From positions 166,460-230,459 of the forward strand of contig CAVWBP010000018.1 of NCBI GenBank assembly GCA_963753165.1: a stretch of 64,000 nucleotides of DNA, given 5' to 3'. Positions 1-8,518 of this stretch are shown here, one piece after another. Every line of letters begins with the position of its first letter. Positions within the stretch are counted from its first letter, which is position 1. Made by a program: the position numbers and the translations under genes. The notes under the pieces are model-generated. The model was not told the DNA's origin. It saw only the letters and a program-made list of their open reading frames with translations, and made no database searches. The stretch is from JAKLQR01 sp963753165 (GTDB lineage Bacteria > Nitrospirota > Thermodesulfovibrionia > Thermodesulfovibrionales > SM23-35).

Positions 1-1
1 C

Positions 2-820
2 GAACTGAAAGTGATAGACCGGTCACAGCTCATCCTCGATATCTTTGCGCGGCGCGCTCACAGCCGTGACGGAAAGGTCCAGGTAGAACTGGCCCAATTG
101 AAGTACAGACTTCCGAGGCTCACGGGCAAAGGCACCGCCATGTCCCGGCTCATGGGAGGGATAGGCGGAAGAGGTCCCGGCGAAATGAAACTCGAAATAG
201 ACAGGAGGCGTGTACGCGACAGGATCGTGCTCCTCGAAAAGGAACTCAAGCACCTGAGCGCGGCGAGGAAACAGAGGAAACAGAAACGGGTCGAGCGGGG
301 CATTCCCATTGTCTCGATTATCGGATACACCAATGCGGGCAAATCAACGCTCATGAATTCTCTCACAAAAAGCACGGTGTTTGTCGAAGATAAATTGTTC
401 GCTACGCTTGATACGGCAAGCAGGCGGCTGCGCTTCCCGCGCGAGAGGGAGGTTGTGATCACTGATACGGTCGGTTTTATACGGAACCTCCCCAAAGACC
501 TCCTGACGGCTTTCAAGTCGACGCTTGAAGAACTCGAGGACGCCGACCTGCTCCTCCATCTTGTTGACAGCGCAAACCCACGGTTTGAGCAGCATATCGC
601 GTCTGTTGAGAATATCCTCCGGGAACTTCAGCTCGACGGGAAACCCCGGCTTCTTGTGTTGAACAAGACTGACAGGATCCCGAAAGAGGAGAGACAAAAC
701 CTCGCGTTCCGGTATGACGCAATACCGATATCCGCGCTGGACCCTTCCTCATTCGGCCTGTTGCTTCAGACAATCGAATCGCATATCTGGGACAAAAAAC
801 TACAAGAGTTACCTGTATAA
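2..820 (+). CDS. hflX: GTPase HflX, C-terminal part (5' end outside window)
   Basis: HflX is a ribosome-associated GTPase that binds the 50S subunit and splits or rescues stalled ribosomes. The reading frame is open from base 2, so the N-terminal third is cut off by the window edge; the GTG at 11 is internal. Visible parts: the Gly-rich linker with GGRGPGE, a coiled segment, then the G domain with G1 GYTNAGKST, G2 around ATLDTA, G3 DTVGF and G4 NKTD. HflX is usually about 370-430 residues and about 273 are present. The radical SAM gene starts 12 bases after the stop, suggesting co-transcription. Family assignment is firm. Confidence 0.95.
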   Translation, partial: ELKVIDRSQLILDIFARRAHSRDGKVQVELAQLKYRLPRLTGKGTAMSRLMGGIGGRGPGEMKLEIDRRRVRDRIVLLEKELKHLSAARKQRKQKRVERGIPIVSIIGYTNAGKSTLMNSLTKSTVFVEDKLFATLDTASRRLRFPREREVVITDTVGFIRNLPKDLLTAFKSTLEELEDADLLLHLVDSANPRFEQHIASVENILRELQLDGKPRLLVLNKTDRIPKEERQNLAFRYDAIPISALDPSSFGLLLQTIESHIWDKKLQELPV

Positions 821-831
821 TTGGAGGTATC

Positions 832-1911
832 ATGGATTTCGAACCGAAATGGATAGCATGGGAAATAACGAGACGCTGCAACCTGAGATGCGTTCACTGC
901 CGCTCATCCTCTGAACTTGCAGTAAAATCGCATCCTGACTTCCCTGTTGAAGAAGCGTTCAGGATCATCGATGACATCACAAGTTATGCGAAACCGGTAA
1001 TTGTTCTTTCGGGCGGAGAACCGCTTTTGAGAGAGGATGTCTTCGATATTGCACGGTATGGGACGGATAAGGGGCTGAGGATGTGTCTCGCGACAAACGG
1101 GACCCTCGTCTCCGATGAGCTCTGCGGGAAAATCAAGGATTCCGGCATCAGGATAGTCTCCCTGAGCCTTGACGGCTCGGAAGAAAAAGTCCATGATGAC
1201 TTCAGAAACCAAAAGGGCGCATTTGCCGGGACACTCAATGCAGCGCGCCTCTTCAGGAAGCACGGCATTGAGTTTATCGTAAATTCGTCCTTCACGAAGA
1301 GGAACCAGGCAGAAATACCGAAAGTCTATGCGCTTGCCAGGGAACTCGGTGCAACGGCCTGGTATCTCTTCATGATCGTTCCTACGGGCAGAGGAGAAGA
1401 GATCATGAACGAGTTGATCTCGAAGGAGGGGTATGAACAAATCCTGGAATGGCATTATGAGATGGAGAAAGACGAGAAAACACTCCTCGTGAGACCCACC
1501 TGCGCGCCTCATTATTACCGGATCGTCCTGCAGAAATCCAAAGAGGAAGGATCGAAATTCGAGAGGAGAACGTTGAAATTTTCGACAGGGGGCTCAAAAG
1601 GATGCATCGCCGGCCAGCTCATCGCACTCATCGACGTAGACGGCAATGTGCTTCCCTGCAGTTATTTCCCGAAACCTGCAGGGAACATCAGACAACAATC
1701 GTTCAGGGAAATATGGGAGCATTCCGAATTATTTCAGGAGCTCCGTGATTTTAAAAAATATAAAGGCAAGTGCGGGTCCTGCGAGTACGTGACTGTCTGC
1801 GGCGGATGCCGTGCCAGGGCATATGCGGTGCATGGCGACTATCTCGCAGAAGAGCCGTTCTGCGGATATGAACCTGTTCGGTATAAGAAAGCACGCCAGT
1901 CGCAAACTTGA
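832..1911 (+). CDS. Radical SAM/SPASM protein, AhbD/NirJ-like (haem synthesis context)
   Basis: A 359-residue radical SAM enzyme. The cluster motif CNLRCVHC lies at about residues 16-23 and the SGGEP motif follows near 60. The C-terminus has a SPASM-type cysteine set (CIAG, LPCS, CGSCEYVTVCGGC, then a late Cys), expected to hold auxiliary [4Fe-4S] clusters. The ATG at 832 follows a good GGAGG site. It lies directly upstream of hemE and hemH. Family relatives AhbD (Fe-coproporphyrin III decarboxylase) and NirJ (haem d1) act on porphyrin side chains, so a porphyrin substrate is a reasonable inference. A different peptide- or cofactor-modifying SPASM enzyme cannot be excluded from sequence alone. 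Confidence 0.75.
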   Translation: MDFEPKWIAWEITRRCNLRCVHCRSSSELAVKSHPDFPVEEAFRIIDDITSYAKPVIVLSGGEPLLREDVFDIARYGTDKGLRMCLATNGTLVSDELCGKIKDSGIRIVSLSLDGSEEKVHDDFRNQKGAFAGTLNAARLFRKHGIEFIVNSSFTKRNQAEIPKVYALARELGATAWYLFMIVPTGRGEEIMNELISKEGYEQILEWHYEMEKDEKTLLVRPTCAPHYYRIVLQKSKEEGSKFERRTLKFSTGGSKGCIAGQLIALIDVDGNVLPCSYFPKPAGNIRQQSFREIWEHSELFQELRDFKKYKGKCGSCEYVTVCGGCRARAYAVHGDYLAEEPFCGYEPVRYKKARQSQT

Positions 1912-1983
1912 GAAAAGGGACAGGCTGTTTCGGAATCAACCGGTCAATATCAAAATGATCAAAATAGAAATCAAGGGGGAACC

Positions 1984-3015
1984 ATGAACGACACGTTTCT
2001 GAAAGCATGCCGCGGTGAAGCAGTAGACTATACTCCTGTATGGCTGATGCGCCAGGCAGGACGCTATATGCCTGAGTATCAGGCCATCCGTTCACAGGTC
2101 GATTTTCTGACACTCTGCAAAAACCCCAAACTCGCAGCAGAGGTAACACTCCAGCCCGTGGATATCCTCGGCGTTGACGCTGCAATACTTTTTTCCGATA
2201 TCCTCATCCCGCTTGAGGTAATGGGGATGCGTCTCGAATTTTCAGAGAAGGAGGGACCTGTCCTCAGCGATCCGGTCAGGAACAAGGCCGGGGTCGAGAG
2301 ACTGGAGATTCCCGATCCGGAGGAGGATCTCCCGTTTATCTTCGATACCATAAAACTCCTGAGGAAAGAACTCGCGAACAGGGTGCCCCTGATCGGATTT
2401 TCAGGAGCTCCGTTTACCCTCGCGACCTATCTCATTGAAGGGGGATCATCGAAGAGCTTTGTCCATACCAAGCGGATGATGTTTCAGAACAGTCCCGCAT
2501 TTCATTATTTGATGGAGAAACTGTCAACAACCGTCAGCTCGTATCTTTCTGCACAGATAAAGGCCGGGGCTCAGGCGGTTCAGCTCTTTGACACCTGGGC
2601 AGGGGTCCTTACTCCGCTGGACTATGCAAAATACGCCCTCCCCTATGTAAAACGCATAATAACCGAGGTGAAAAAGGAAGGGGCGCCGGTCATCTATTTT
2701 GCGAACGACTGTGCAGGCATTCTGAAAGAGATAAAGAAGACCGGCGCGGATGTTACCGGAATTGACTGGAGGACCGATCTCGGGGACGGGATAAAGAAAC
2801 TCGGCAAAAAGGCAGTTGTCCAGGGGAACCTTGACCCCTGCGCACTCTTTCTCCCTCAAGAGCAGATCGAGGACCGCGTTAAGGACATCCTCTGGAAAGG
2901 GGAATCTGCACGCGGGCATATATTCAACCTGGGACACGGCGTCCTGCCCCAGACACCCGTTGAGAATGTGATAGCCCTGGTCGAAGCGGTGCATACTTAT
3001 GGGAGAAAATCCTAA
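1984..3015 (+). CDS. hemE: Uroporphyrinogen decarboxylase HemE
   Basis: Decarboxylates the four acetate side chains of uroporphyrinogen III to give coproporphyrinogen III in the cytoplasm. The 343-residue length is typical. The N-terminal signature PVWLMRQAGRYMPEY is intact, with the catalytic Asp in SDILIP near residue 76 and the GFSGAPFTLA block near 138. The start at 1984 follows a GGGGGA Shine-Dalgarno sequence. The 3' end overlaps hemH by 17 bases, so the two are translationally coupled. Identification is secure. Confidence 0.97.
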   Translation: MNDTFLKACRGEAVDYTPVWLMRQAGRYMPEYQAIRSQVDFLTLCKNPKLAAEVTLQPVDILGVDAAILFSDILIPLEVMGMRLEFSEKEGPVLSDPVRNKAGVERLEIPDPEEDLPFIFDTIKLLRKELANRVPLIGFSGAPFTLATYLIEGGSSKSFVHTKRMMFQNSPAFHYLMEKLSTTVSSYLSAQIKAGAQAVQLFDTWAGVLTPLDYAKYALPYVKRIITEVKKEGAPVIYFANDCAGILKEIKKTGADVTGIDWRTDLGDGIKKLGKKAVVQGNLDPCALFLPQEQIEDRVKDILWKGESARGHIFNLGHGVLPQTPVENVIALVEAVHTYGRKS

Positions 3016-4033
3016 CACCATAGGAGTTGTGTTTCTTAACCTTGGCGGTCCTGATTCGCTTCAGGCAGTGAGGCCGTTTCTCTATAACCTGTTCTCGGAC
3101 AGACAGATAATCCGGCTCGGTCCTTCTTTTCTGCAAAAGCCTCTTGCCTGGCTCATCTCTTCCTTGCGGTCAGGAAAAACGGAGAATCTCTATCGCATGA
3201 TCGGAGGGAAATCGCCAATCCTCGAAATCACCACTGCCCAGGCAAAAGCATTGGCAGAATTACTGAATCAACAATCAATACCCCCCCATCCCCCCCTTGC
3301 TAAGGGGGGGAATCATGGAGGGGCAACTTCCTTCAGGGTCTTCGTTGCAATGCGGTACTGGCATCCGTTGACAGAGGACGTGATCCCTGAAATCCACAAC
3401 ACCGGGATAAGGAAACTTGTCGCGCTCTGCCTCTATCCGCATTATTCTGTCGCGACTTCAGGTTCATCACTCTCAAAATTCAGGGCGGTTATATCGCAGT
3501 ACCCCATCGAATTTTTTACGGTTTCAGAATGGTACGACCATCCCCTGTATATCGAATCGCTTGTGGATGTTATTCAGAAAGGAATACAGTCATTCGGCAG
3601 CGATTCAGCGCATGATATTCATGTCCTTTTCAGCGCTCACAGCCTCCCGCAGAAATTTATAGACCAGGGGGATCCTTATGTGGCGCACACAATGAAAACA
3701 ATCGGGGAGATCACAAAAAGGATGCCGATTCAGTGGCACCTGAGCTATCAGTCGAAGAGCGGCCCTGTACAATGGCTTGAACCGTCAACCGAGGCGAAAC
3801 TTGAAGAACTCTCCGAAAAAGGCGTGAAAAATATTCTTATGGTCCCGATCAGCTTTGTCTCGGACCATATCGAAACCCTGTATGAAATAGACATCCTTTA
3901 TACAAATCTCGCAACTAAGCTCGGCATGACCCTGCGCCGGACTGCCTCATTGAATACCCATCCGCTTTTCATCGCAGCATTGCGTGATATCGTGATGAAA
4001 AGCGTCACTGATTTACGATGGCTACCGTCTTGA
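2999..4033 (+). CDS. hemH: Ferrochelatase HemH with an in-frame repeat-derived insertion
   Basis: Inserts ferrous iron into a porphyrin (protoporphyrin IX or coproporphyrin). Recognisable blocks: GVVFLNLGGPDS at the N-terminus, VAMRYWHP near residue 116-123, the metal-site His in FSAHSLPQKF, and the Glu-containing SDHIETLYEID. The start lies inside the end of hemE. Residues about 91-110, rich in Pro, Gly and Lys, do not belong to the family: relatives run straight from the helix ending KALAELL into FRVFVAMRYWHP. That stretch is encoded by a C/G-rich palindrome related to the intergenic repeats nearby. The rest of the enzyme looks functional. Whether it acts on protoporphyrin or coproporphyrin cannot be settled here. 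Confidence 0.95.
   Translation: MGENPNTIGVVFLNLGGPDSLQAVRPFLYNLFSDRQIIRLGPSFLQKPLAWLISSLRSGKTENLYRMIGGKSPILEITTAQAKALAELLNQQSIPPHPPLAKGGNHGGATSFRVFVAMRYWHPLTEDVIPEIHNTGIRKLVALCLYPHYSVATSGSSLSKFRAVISQYPIEFFTVSEWYDHPLYIESLVDVIQKGIQSFGSDSAHDIHVLFSAHSLPQKFIDQGDPYVAHTMKTIGEITKRMPIQWHLSYQSKSGPVQWLEPSTEAKLEELSEKGVKNILMVPISFVSDHIETLYEIDILYTNLATKLGMTLRRTASLNTHPLFIAALRDIVMKSVTDLRWLPS
3279..3328. repeat. Palindromic repeat (family A fragment) inside hemH
   Basis: A run of seven C, TT, a short loop, AA and seven G (3290-3310) forms a perfect 9-bp hairpin, followed by a GGAGGGGCAAC tail. It resembles the C/G-rich arms of the intergenic family A elements at 4035-4160 and 15128-15262. It is read in frame as about 20 residues of HemH. 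Confidence 0.75.
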
Positions 4034-4034
4034 C

Positions 4035-4160
4035 ACTTCAGTGAAGAGCTCAATCCCCTCCTTCATAAGGAGGGGTTGGGGAGGTTTGAATATTTTTCCA
4101 AAATACCCCACCAACCTCCCCTTGTAAAGGGGAGGATTTTTCCACCCGTTACTAAATGGT
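4035..4160. repeat. Family A interspersed repeat, copy 1 (MITE-like)
   Basis: About 125 bp between hemH and rnfC, built from two hairpin arms: CCCCTCCTTcatAAGGAGGGG and CCTCCCCTTgtaAAGGGGAGG. The same unit occurs in the opposite orientation at 15128-15262, with similarity reaching beyond the arms (TTCAGTGAA on one side, CCACCCGT and ATGGT on the other). No protein is encoded. A small non-autonomous mobile element is the likeliest explanation. Confidence 0.8.
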
Positions 4161-4263
4161 TACGTGCCGTCTTAGGGTTCGTCTTAGGTTCCTTGACATT
4201 CTTTACACCCCTGTGGTAAAAAGTGAGTCTTGTCACGAATTCTTTTTTCAGGAGCACGAAAGA

Positions 4264-5571
4264 ATGATATCCGCGCTTTTCAAAGGCGGCATACACCCGC
4301 CTGATAATAAATATCTGTCCGCCGAAAAACCTATTGCCACTGCTTCTCAACCCGACAAAGTGTTCATCCCGCTCAGTCAGCATCTCGGCGCGCCCTGCAA
4401 GGCGCTTGTGACGCCCGGGCAGGAAGTCAGGAAAGGAGAACTGATCGGTGAACCCGGGGGATTTGTATCGGCTCCGGTTCATTCTTCGGTCTCCGGGAAA
4501 GTAACCGCCATCGTCGAGTTCCCGAATGCGATGGGCAGAATGGTGACATCGGTCGTGATCGAAAATGACGGCAGGGATGAATGGACAATCCTGAAGGATA
4601 CGCCTGACTTTGACAGGCTTTCACCCGAAGAATTAAGGGAAAAGATAAAAAATGCCGGGATTGTCGGGATGGGCGGCGCGGCCTTTCCGACAGTTGTCAA
4701 GCTCTCGCCACCGAAAGAGAAACCAATCGATACCGTCATATTAAACGGCGCAGAGTGTGAACCGTACCTGACAGCCGACTACAGGCTGATGATCGAGCAT
4801 CCGGAAGAAATAATCCGGGGGCTTGAAATACTCATGAAAATATTTGGGGTTCCGAGAGGCTATATCGGCATCGAGGACAATAAGCCTGATGCCGTAGAAA
4901 AGATGAACCAGGCATTGCAGGGGAAGGAAGCCGTAGAGGTCGTCGCACTTCCCGCGAAATACCCCCAGGGGGCAGAAAAAATGCTCATTAAATCCGTCAC
5001 AGGGAGAGAGATACCGCCAAGAGCGCTGCCCATGGATGTGAAGGTCGTGGTGCAGAACGTGGGGACGGCCCGGGCGGTTTTCGAGGCAGTCCGGTACGGT
5101 AAACCACTTATAGAGAGAGTGCTTACGGTCACAGGCGGCGGGATTCATGAGCCCCGGAATCTGTTTGTGAAAGTCGGCACCCTCATTTCCCCTCTTCTCG
5201 AAGAATGCGGCGGACTGAGAGAAGACGCGGTAAAGGTAATTTCCGGCGGGCCGATGATGGGATTTGCCCTCTCTTCACTTGATGTCCCGATAACCAAAGG
5301 GACTTCGGGCATTGTGGTCATGTCTGAACAGGAAATGGTCCATGCAGCCGACTTCGGTCCGTGCATAAGATGCGGCCGGTGCATCGAAATATGCCCCATG
5401 GGTCTTATGCCCTCGATGCTGAGCATATACGCGGAAAAAGGGTTCTACGAAGGAGCGAAGGAGTATAATCTCTTCGACTGTTTTGAGTGCGGCTCATGTG
5501 CCTTCGTCTGCCCCTCGAAGAGGCCGATAGTCCAGCTTGTTCGTCTCGCAAAGTCGATGGTGAAACCGTAA
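4264..5571 (+). CDS. rnfC: Electron transport complex subunit RnfC
   Basis: Peripheral NADH/FMN-binding subunit of the Rnf complex, which couples ferredoxin:NAD+ electron transfer to ion pumping. The frame is open from 4156, but the family begins at MISALFKGG. The ATG at 4264, nine bases after AGGAG, is the start, giving 435 residues. Seen: the N-terminal barrel-sandwich segment with VHSSVSGKV, the Gly-rich GMGGAAFPT and NGAECEPY blocks of the FMN/NADH region, and two C-terminal cluster motifs, CIRCGRCIEICP and CFECGSCAFVCP. First gene of a complete rnfCDGEAB operon. Confidence 0.96.
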   Translation: MISALFKGGIHPPDNKYLSAEKPIATASQPDKVFIPLSQHLGAPCKALVTPGQEVRKGELIGEPGGFVSAPVHSSVSGKVTAIVEFPNAMGRMVTSVVIENDGRDEWTILKDTPDFDRLSPEELREKIKNAGIVGMGGAAFPTVVKLSPPKEKPIDTVILNGAECEPYLTADYRLMIEHPEEIIRGLEILMKIFGVPRGYIGIEDNKPDAVEKMNQALQGKEAVEVVALPAKYPQGAEKMLIKSVTGREIPPRALPMDVKVVVQNVGTARAVFEAVRYGKPLIERVLTVTGGGIHEPRNLFVKVGTLISPLLEECGGLREDAVKVISGGPMMGFALSSLDVPITKGTSGIVVMSEQEMVHAADFGPCIRCGRCIEICPMGLMPSMLSIYAEKGFYEGAKEYNLFDCFECGSCAFVCPSKRPIVQLVRLAKSMVKP

Positions 5572-5596
5572 GAACCAAAAAGATGGTTTATAAATT

Positions 5597-5663
5597 GTCA
5601 TTCCAGCTTGTCCGGAATCCTTCTTCTGAGACAGGAGAGATGCCGGACAAGCCGGCATGACAG
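5597..5663. repeat. Family B interspersed palindromic repeat, copy 1
   Basis: Begins GTCATTCCAGCTTGTCCGG and ends CCGGACAAGCCGGCATGAC, so the two ends are inverted copies around a short non-conserved centre. Related units are at 13510, 43444, 45859 and 45957. It lies between rnfC and rnfD. Confidence 0.85.
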
Positions 5664-5713
5664 AATTTGCAAGGAAAAGTGAATATTGCTAATAGCTTTT
5701 TTTGGTAGGTACA

Positions 5714-6730
5714 GTGAAAAATGATAATTCCGGACTGATCGTTTCGGTCAGTCCTCATATTAAGGATGCAGAGACAACAGAGAGAATCATGTGGAGTGTT
5801 TCTCTTTCGTTGTTGCCTGCGGTACTGATGGGCGTATATTTCTTTGGTCCCAGGGCTGCTTTTACCATCATAGCAAGTATTCTCTCCGCAGTTCTCTCTG
5901 AATATATCTTCCTGAAGGCAATGAAAAAGAAGGTGGTCGTTCTTGACGGGAGCGCCTTTCTTACAGGGCTTCTCCTTGGACTGAACCTGCCTCCTTCTGT
6001 CCCGTTTTTTATCCCCGTCATCGGAGCAATCGTGGCCGTAATCATCACCAAACAGCTTTTTGGCGGGCTCGGATACAATATTTTCAACCCTGCCCTCATC
6101 GGGAGGGCGTTCCTTCTTGTTTCCTTTCCCAGGCTCATGACCGTCTGGAATGAGCCGGCCGCTGCATTTATTCACCTTGATGCCAGAACGACAGCCACTC
6201 CTCTCGGTATCCTGAAAGAAGAAGGCATCGTAAAATTAATCGAAGTATTCGGGGACAAATGGAATCTGTACTCACAACTCCTGATCGGTCACCGGGGTGG
6301 GTGTATCGGTGAAACATCGGTTCTTGCGCTCCTGATCGGCGCAGCGTTCCTCATGCACAGAAAGTATATCACCTGGCATATCCCCCTCTCATTCCTCGGC
6401 ACTGCAGCGCTCATCGCATGGATATTCGGCGGAAAGGAAGGCCTCTTTACCGGAGACCCCCTCCTCCATCTTATGACCGGCGGGCTGATGCTCGGAGCCT
6501 TTTTCATGGCCACCGATTATGTGACCAGCCCTTCGGTGAAAAACGGGCAGATACTCTTCGGGACAGGCTGCGGTTTCCTTACCATGCTTATCCGTCTGAA
6601 AGGCGGATATCCCGAAGGGGTCATGTTTGCCATTCTGATCATGAACTGCTTTTCGCCTCTCATCGACCGGGGGTTCAGGTCAAAGGTATTCGGGGCAATA
6701 AAAAAACCGGAACAAGGGGCAAAACAGTGA
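5714..6730 (+). CDS. rnfD: Electron transport complex subunit RnfD
   Basis: Integral membrane subunit of Rnf that carries a covalent FMN on a threonine. The protein is about 338 residues of hydrophobic helices. The flavinylation-type motif TTATPLG is seen near residue 160-166, and GYNIFNPALIGRAF and MATDYVTSP match the family core. The start is uncertain: the GTG at 5714 gives the more usual N-terminus, and a TTG at 5702 in the same frame is the alternative; neither has a strong Shine-Dalgarno sequence. A 140-bp gap holding a family B repeat separates it from rnfC. The stop overlaps the rnfG start (GTGA). Confidence 0.93.
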   Translation: MKNDNSGLIVSVSPHIKDAETTERIMWSVSLSLLPAVLMGVYFFGPRAAFTIIASILSAVLSEYIFLKAMKKKVVVLDGSAFLTGLLLGLNLPPSVPFFIPVIGAIVAVIITKQLFGGLGYNIFNPALIGRAFLLVSFPRLMTVWNEPAAAFIHLDARTTATPLGILKEEGIVKLIEVFGDKWNLYSQLLIGHRGGCIGETSVLALLIGAAFLMHRKYITWHIPLSFLGTAALIAWIFGGKEGLFTGDPLLHLMTGGLMLGAFFMATDYVTSPSVKNGQILFGTGCGFLTMLIRLKGGYPEGVMFAILIMNCFSPLIDRGFRSKVFGAIKKPEQGAKQ

Positions 6731-7314
6731 CGGCAAAAGACATCCTCAAGATAACTCTGAACCTCGTCATTATCTATCTCATCGGGGGCATAATCCTCGC
6801 TGCTGTGTACGCAAAGACTTCCCCTATCATGTACAGGAATGCCGTTCTCGAGAAAGAGACCGCGCTGAAGAAACTGATGCCGGAGGCTGATCACATCGAA
6901 AAAATCGGCGACTGGACGATTCATGATAAGCATGCGGAATATTTTATTGCACGGAAGAAGAACGCCACAACAGGATATATCATTCAATCATTCGGAAAAG
7001 GGTATTCAAGCTATATCAACACATTGATTGCAGTTGATACGGATTTCAGGATACAGAAGATCAGCATTCTCGGACACGCCGAAACACCCGGACTGGGCGA
7101 TGAGATTGAAGCAGACAGCTTCAAAGATCAGTTTGCGGGGAAAGACCCGGAGCATATGAAGGTACTGAAAACAGAGACCACTGAATATGTCCAGGCAATT
7201 TCCGGGGCAACGATATCGAGCAGGGCCGTTGCTGAAGACGCGGTGAGGAACGGTCTGGATTTCCTGAAAAAAACCCTACAAGGAGAAAACAGGGGACATG
7301 TCTCAGGCAGGTAA
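6727..7314 (+). CDS. rnfG: Electron transport complex subunit RnfG
   Basis: FMN-carrying Rnf subunit with one N-terminal membrane anchor and a domain on the outer face of the inner membrane. The frame is open further upstream, but the GTG at 6727, overlapping the rnfD stop, gives the correct N-terminus (TAKDILKITLN followed by a transmembrane helix) and 195 residues. Family marks are GHAETPGLGDEI and the flavinylation motif SGATISSRAV, whose Thr takes the FMN. The 3' end overlaps rnfE by 17 bases. Confidence 0.94.
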   Translation: MTAKDILKITLNLVIIYLIGGIILAAVYAKTSPIMYRNAVLEKETALKKLMPEADHIEKIGDWTIHDKHAEYFIARKKNATTGYIIQSFGKGYSSYINTLIAVDTDFRIQKISILGHAETPGLGDEIEADSFKDQFAGKDPEHMKVLKTETTEYVQAISGATISSRAVAEDAVRNGLDFLKKTLQGENRGHVSGR

Positions 7315-7912
7315 GGTCAGTTATCGCGAACTCGTTCTTAACGGTATTTTCAAGGAAAACACCATTTTTAAGCTCGCCCTGAGCCTCTGTCCTTCAATTG
7401 CCGTAACGAATAATGTAAGGAACGGTGTGCTTATGGGCGCCGCCGTCCTCTTTGTCCAGGTGATGGTGAATATCACGATTTCCCTGATGAGAAATCTGAT
7501 CCACCCGAGGATACGGCTGCCGATTTTCATGCTGGTAATCTCAGGCTGGGTTACGGTAACGGACATGACCATGGCGGCCTTTGCACCGGCGGCGTATAAA
7601 CAGATGGGCCTCTACATCCAGTTGATTGTTGCGTTTGCGTCTATCCTCGCAAGGGCTGAGATGTTCGCGAGTAAAAATACCTTCGTTCCTTCCATGTTCG
7701 ACGGGATCGGCATGGGAGCGGGGTTCCTGCTTGCACTCACCGTCATCAGCTTCTTCAGGGAACTCCTCGGCAAAGGCTCTTTATGGGGATATCAGATCAT
7801 CAATGCAAAACCTTTGCTGATACTGGTGCTTCCCGCAGGGGGGTTTTTCGCAGTGGGATTGCTTATGGGATTCTTTAACTGGATCAGCATGAAATACGAG
7901 GGAAGACGATGA
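7298..7912 (+). CDS. rnfE: Electron transport complex subunit RnfE
   Basis: Polytopic inner-membrane subunit of 204 residues. RnfE and RnfA are homologous six-helix proteins with opposite topology that together enclose an FeS centre. The blocks LALSLCPSIAVTNNVRNG and FVPSMFDGIGMG are diagnostic, and the Cys in LCPSIAVT is the expected cluster ligand. It starts inside the end of rnfG and ends in an ATGA overlap with rnfA. Confidence 0.95.
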   Translation: MSQAGKVSYRELVLNGIFKENTIFKLALSLCPSIAVTNNVRNGVLMGAAVLFVQVMVNITISLMRNLIHPRIRLPIFMLVISGWVTVTDMTMAAFAPAAYKQMGLYIQLIVAFASILARAEMFASKNTFVPSMFDGIGMGAGFLLALTVISFFRELLGKGSLWGYQIINAKPLLILVLPAGGFFAVGLLMGFFNWISMKYEGRR

Positions 7913-8502
7913 GCACTGAATTTATAAAGCTTTTTGAACTGATCATAGCCGCATCGCTCATCAACAATTTTGTTTTTACAAGATTCCTCGGCCTCTGCAT
8001 ATTCTTCGGAGTTTCGAAGAGGATGGAGACCGCCGTCGGGATGAGCATAACCTTCACCTCGGTCATGATGGTCAGCGCTGCGCTGAGCTGGCTCGTATTC
8101 ACTCAGGTGATGGTGCCTCTTGATATCACATTTCTGAAAATCATCGTCTTCATCGGGATTGTTGCCGGTTTCGTACAGGCGACCGATACCATAATGCGCA
8201 AGGTTGCCCGCGTACTCTATTACAAACTCGGCATCTACCTCGCTCTCATATCAACGAACTGTATTATTCTTGCAGTACCCCTCATCAATGCCGGTGAGCG
8301 GTACACTTTTTTTGAAAGCCTTGCCTTTGCCTTCGGTTCGGGGATCGGATTCTCACTGGCCCTGATCATTATGGCAAGCATCAGGGAGAAACTGGAACTC
8401 GCCGATGTTCCCGAACCTTTTAAGGGAGTGCCTATTGCGTTTATTGTTACAGGGTTGATTGCCCTTGCCTTTACAGGGTTTTCAGGACTGATCAGAATAT
8501 AA
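7909..8502 (+). CDS. rnfA: Electron transport complex subunit RnfA
   Basis: Inner-membrane subunit of 197 residues, partner of RnfE. Family-defining segments are INNFVFTRFLGLCIFFGVS near the N-terminus, with the cluster Cys, and ISTNCIILAVPL in the middle, with six hydrophobic helices overall. Starts at ATG 7909 overlapping the rnfE stop; rnfB follows after 16 bases. Confidence 0.96.
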   Translation: MSTEFIKLFELIIAASLINNFVFTRFLGLCIFFGVSKRMETAVGMSITFTSVMMVSAALSWLVFTQVMVPLDITFLKIIVFIGIVAGFVQATDTIMRKVARVLYYKLGIYLALISTNCIILAVPLINAGERYTFFESLAFAFGSGIGFSLALIIMASIREKLELADVPEPFKGVPIAFIVTGLIALAFTGFSGLIRI

Positions 8503-8518
8503 TGTTCCGGAATAGAAA

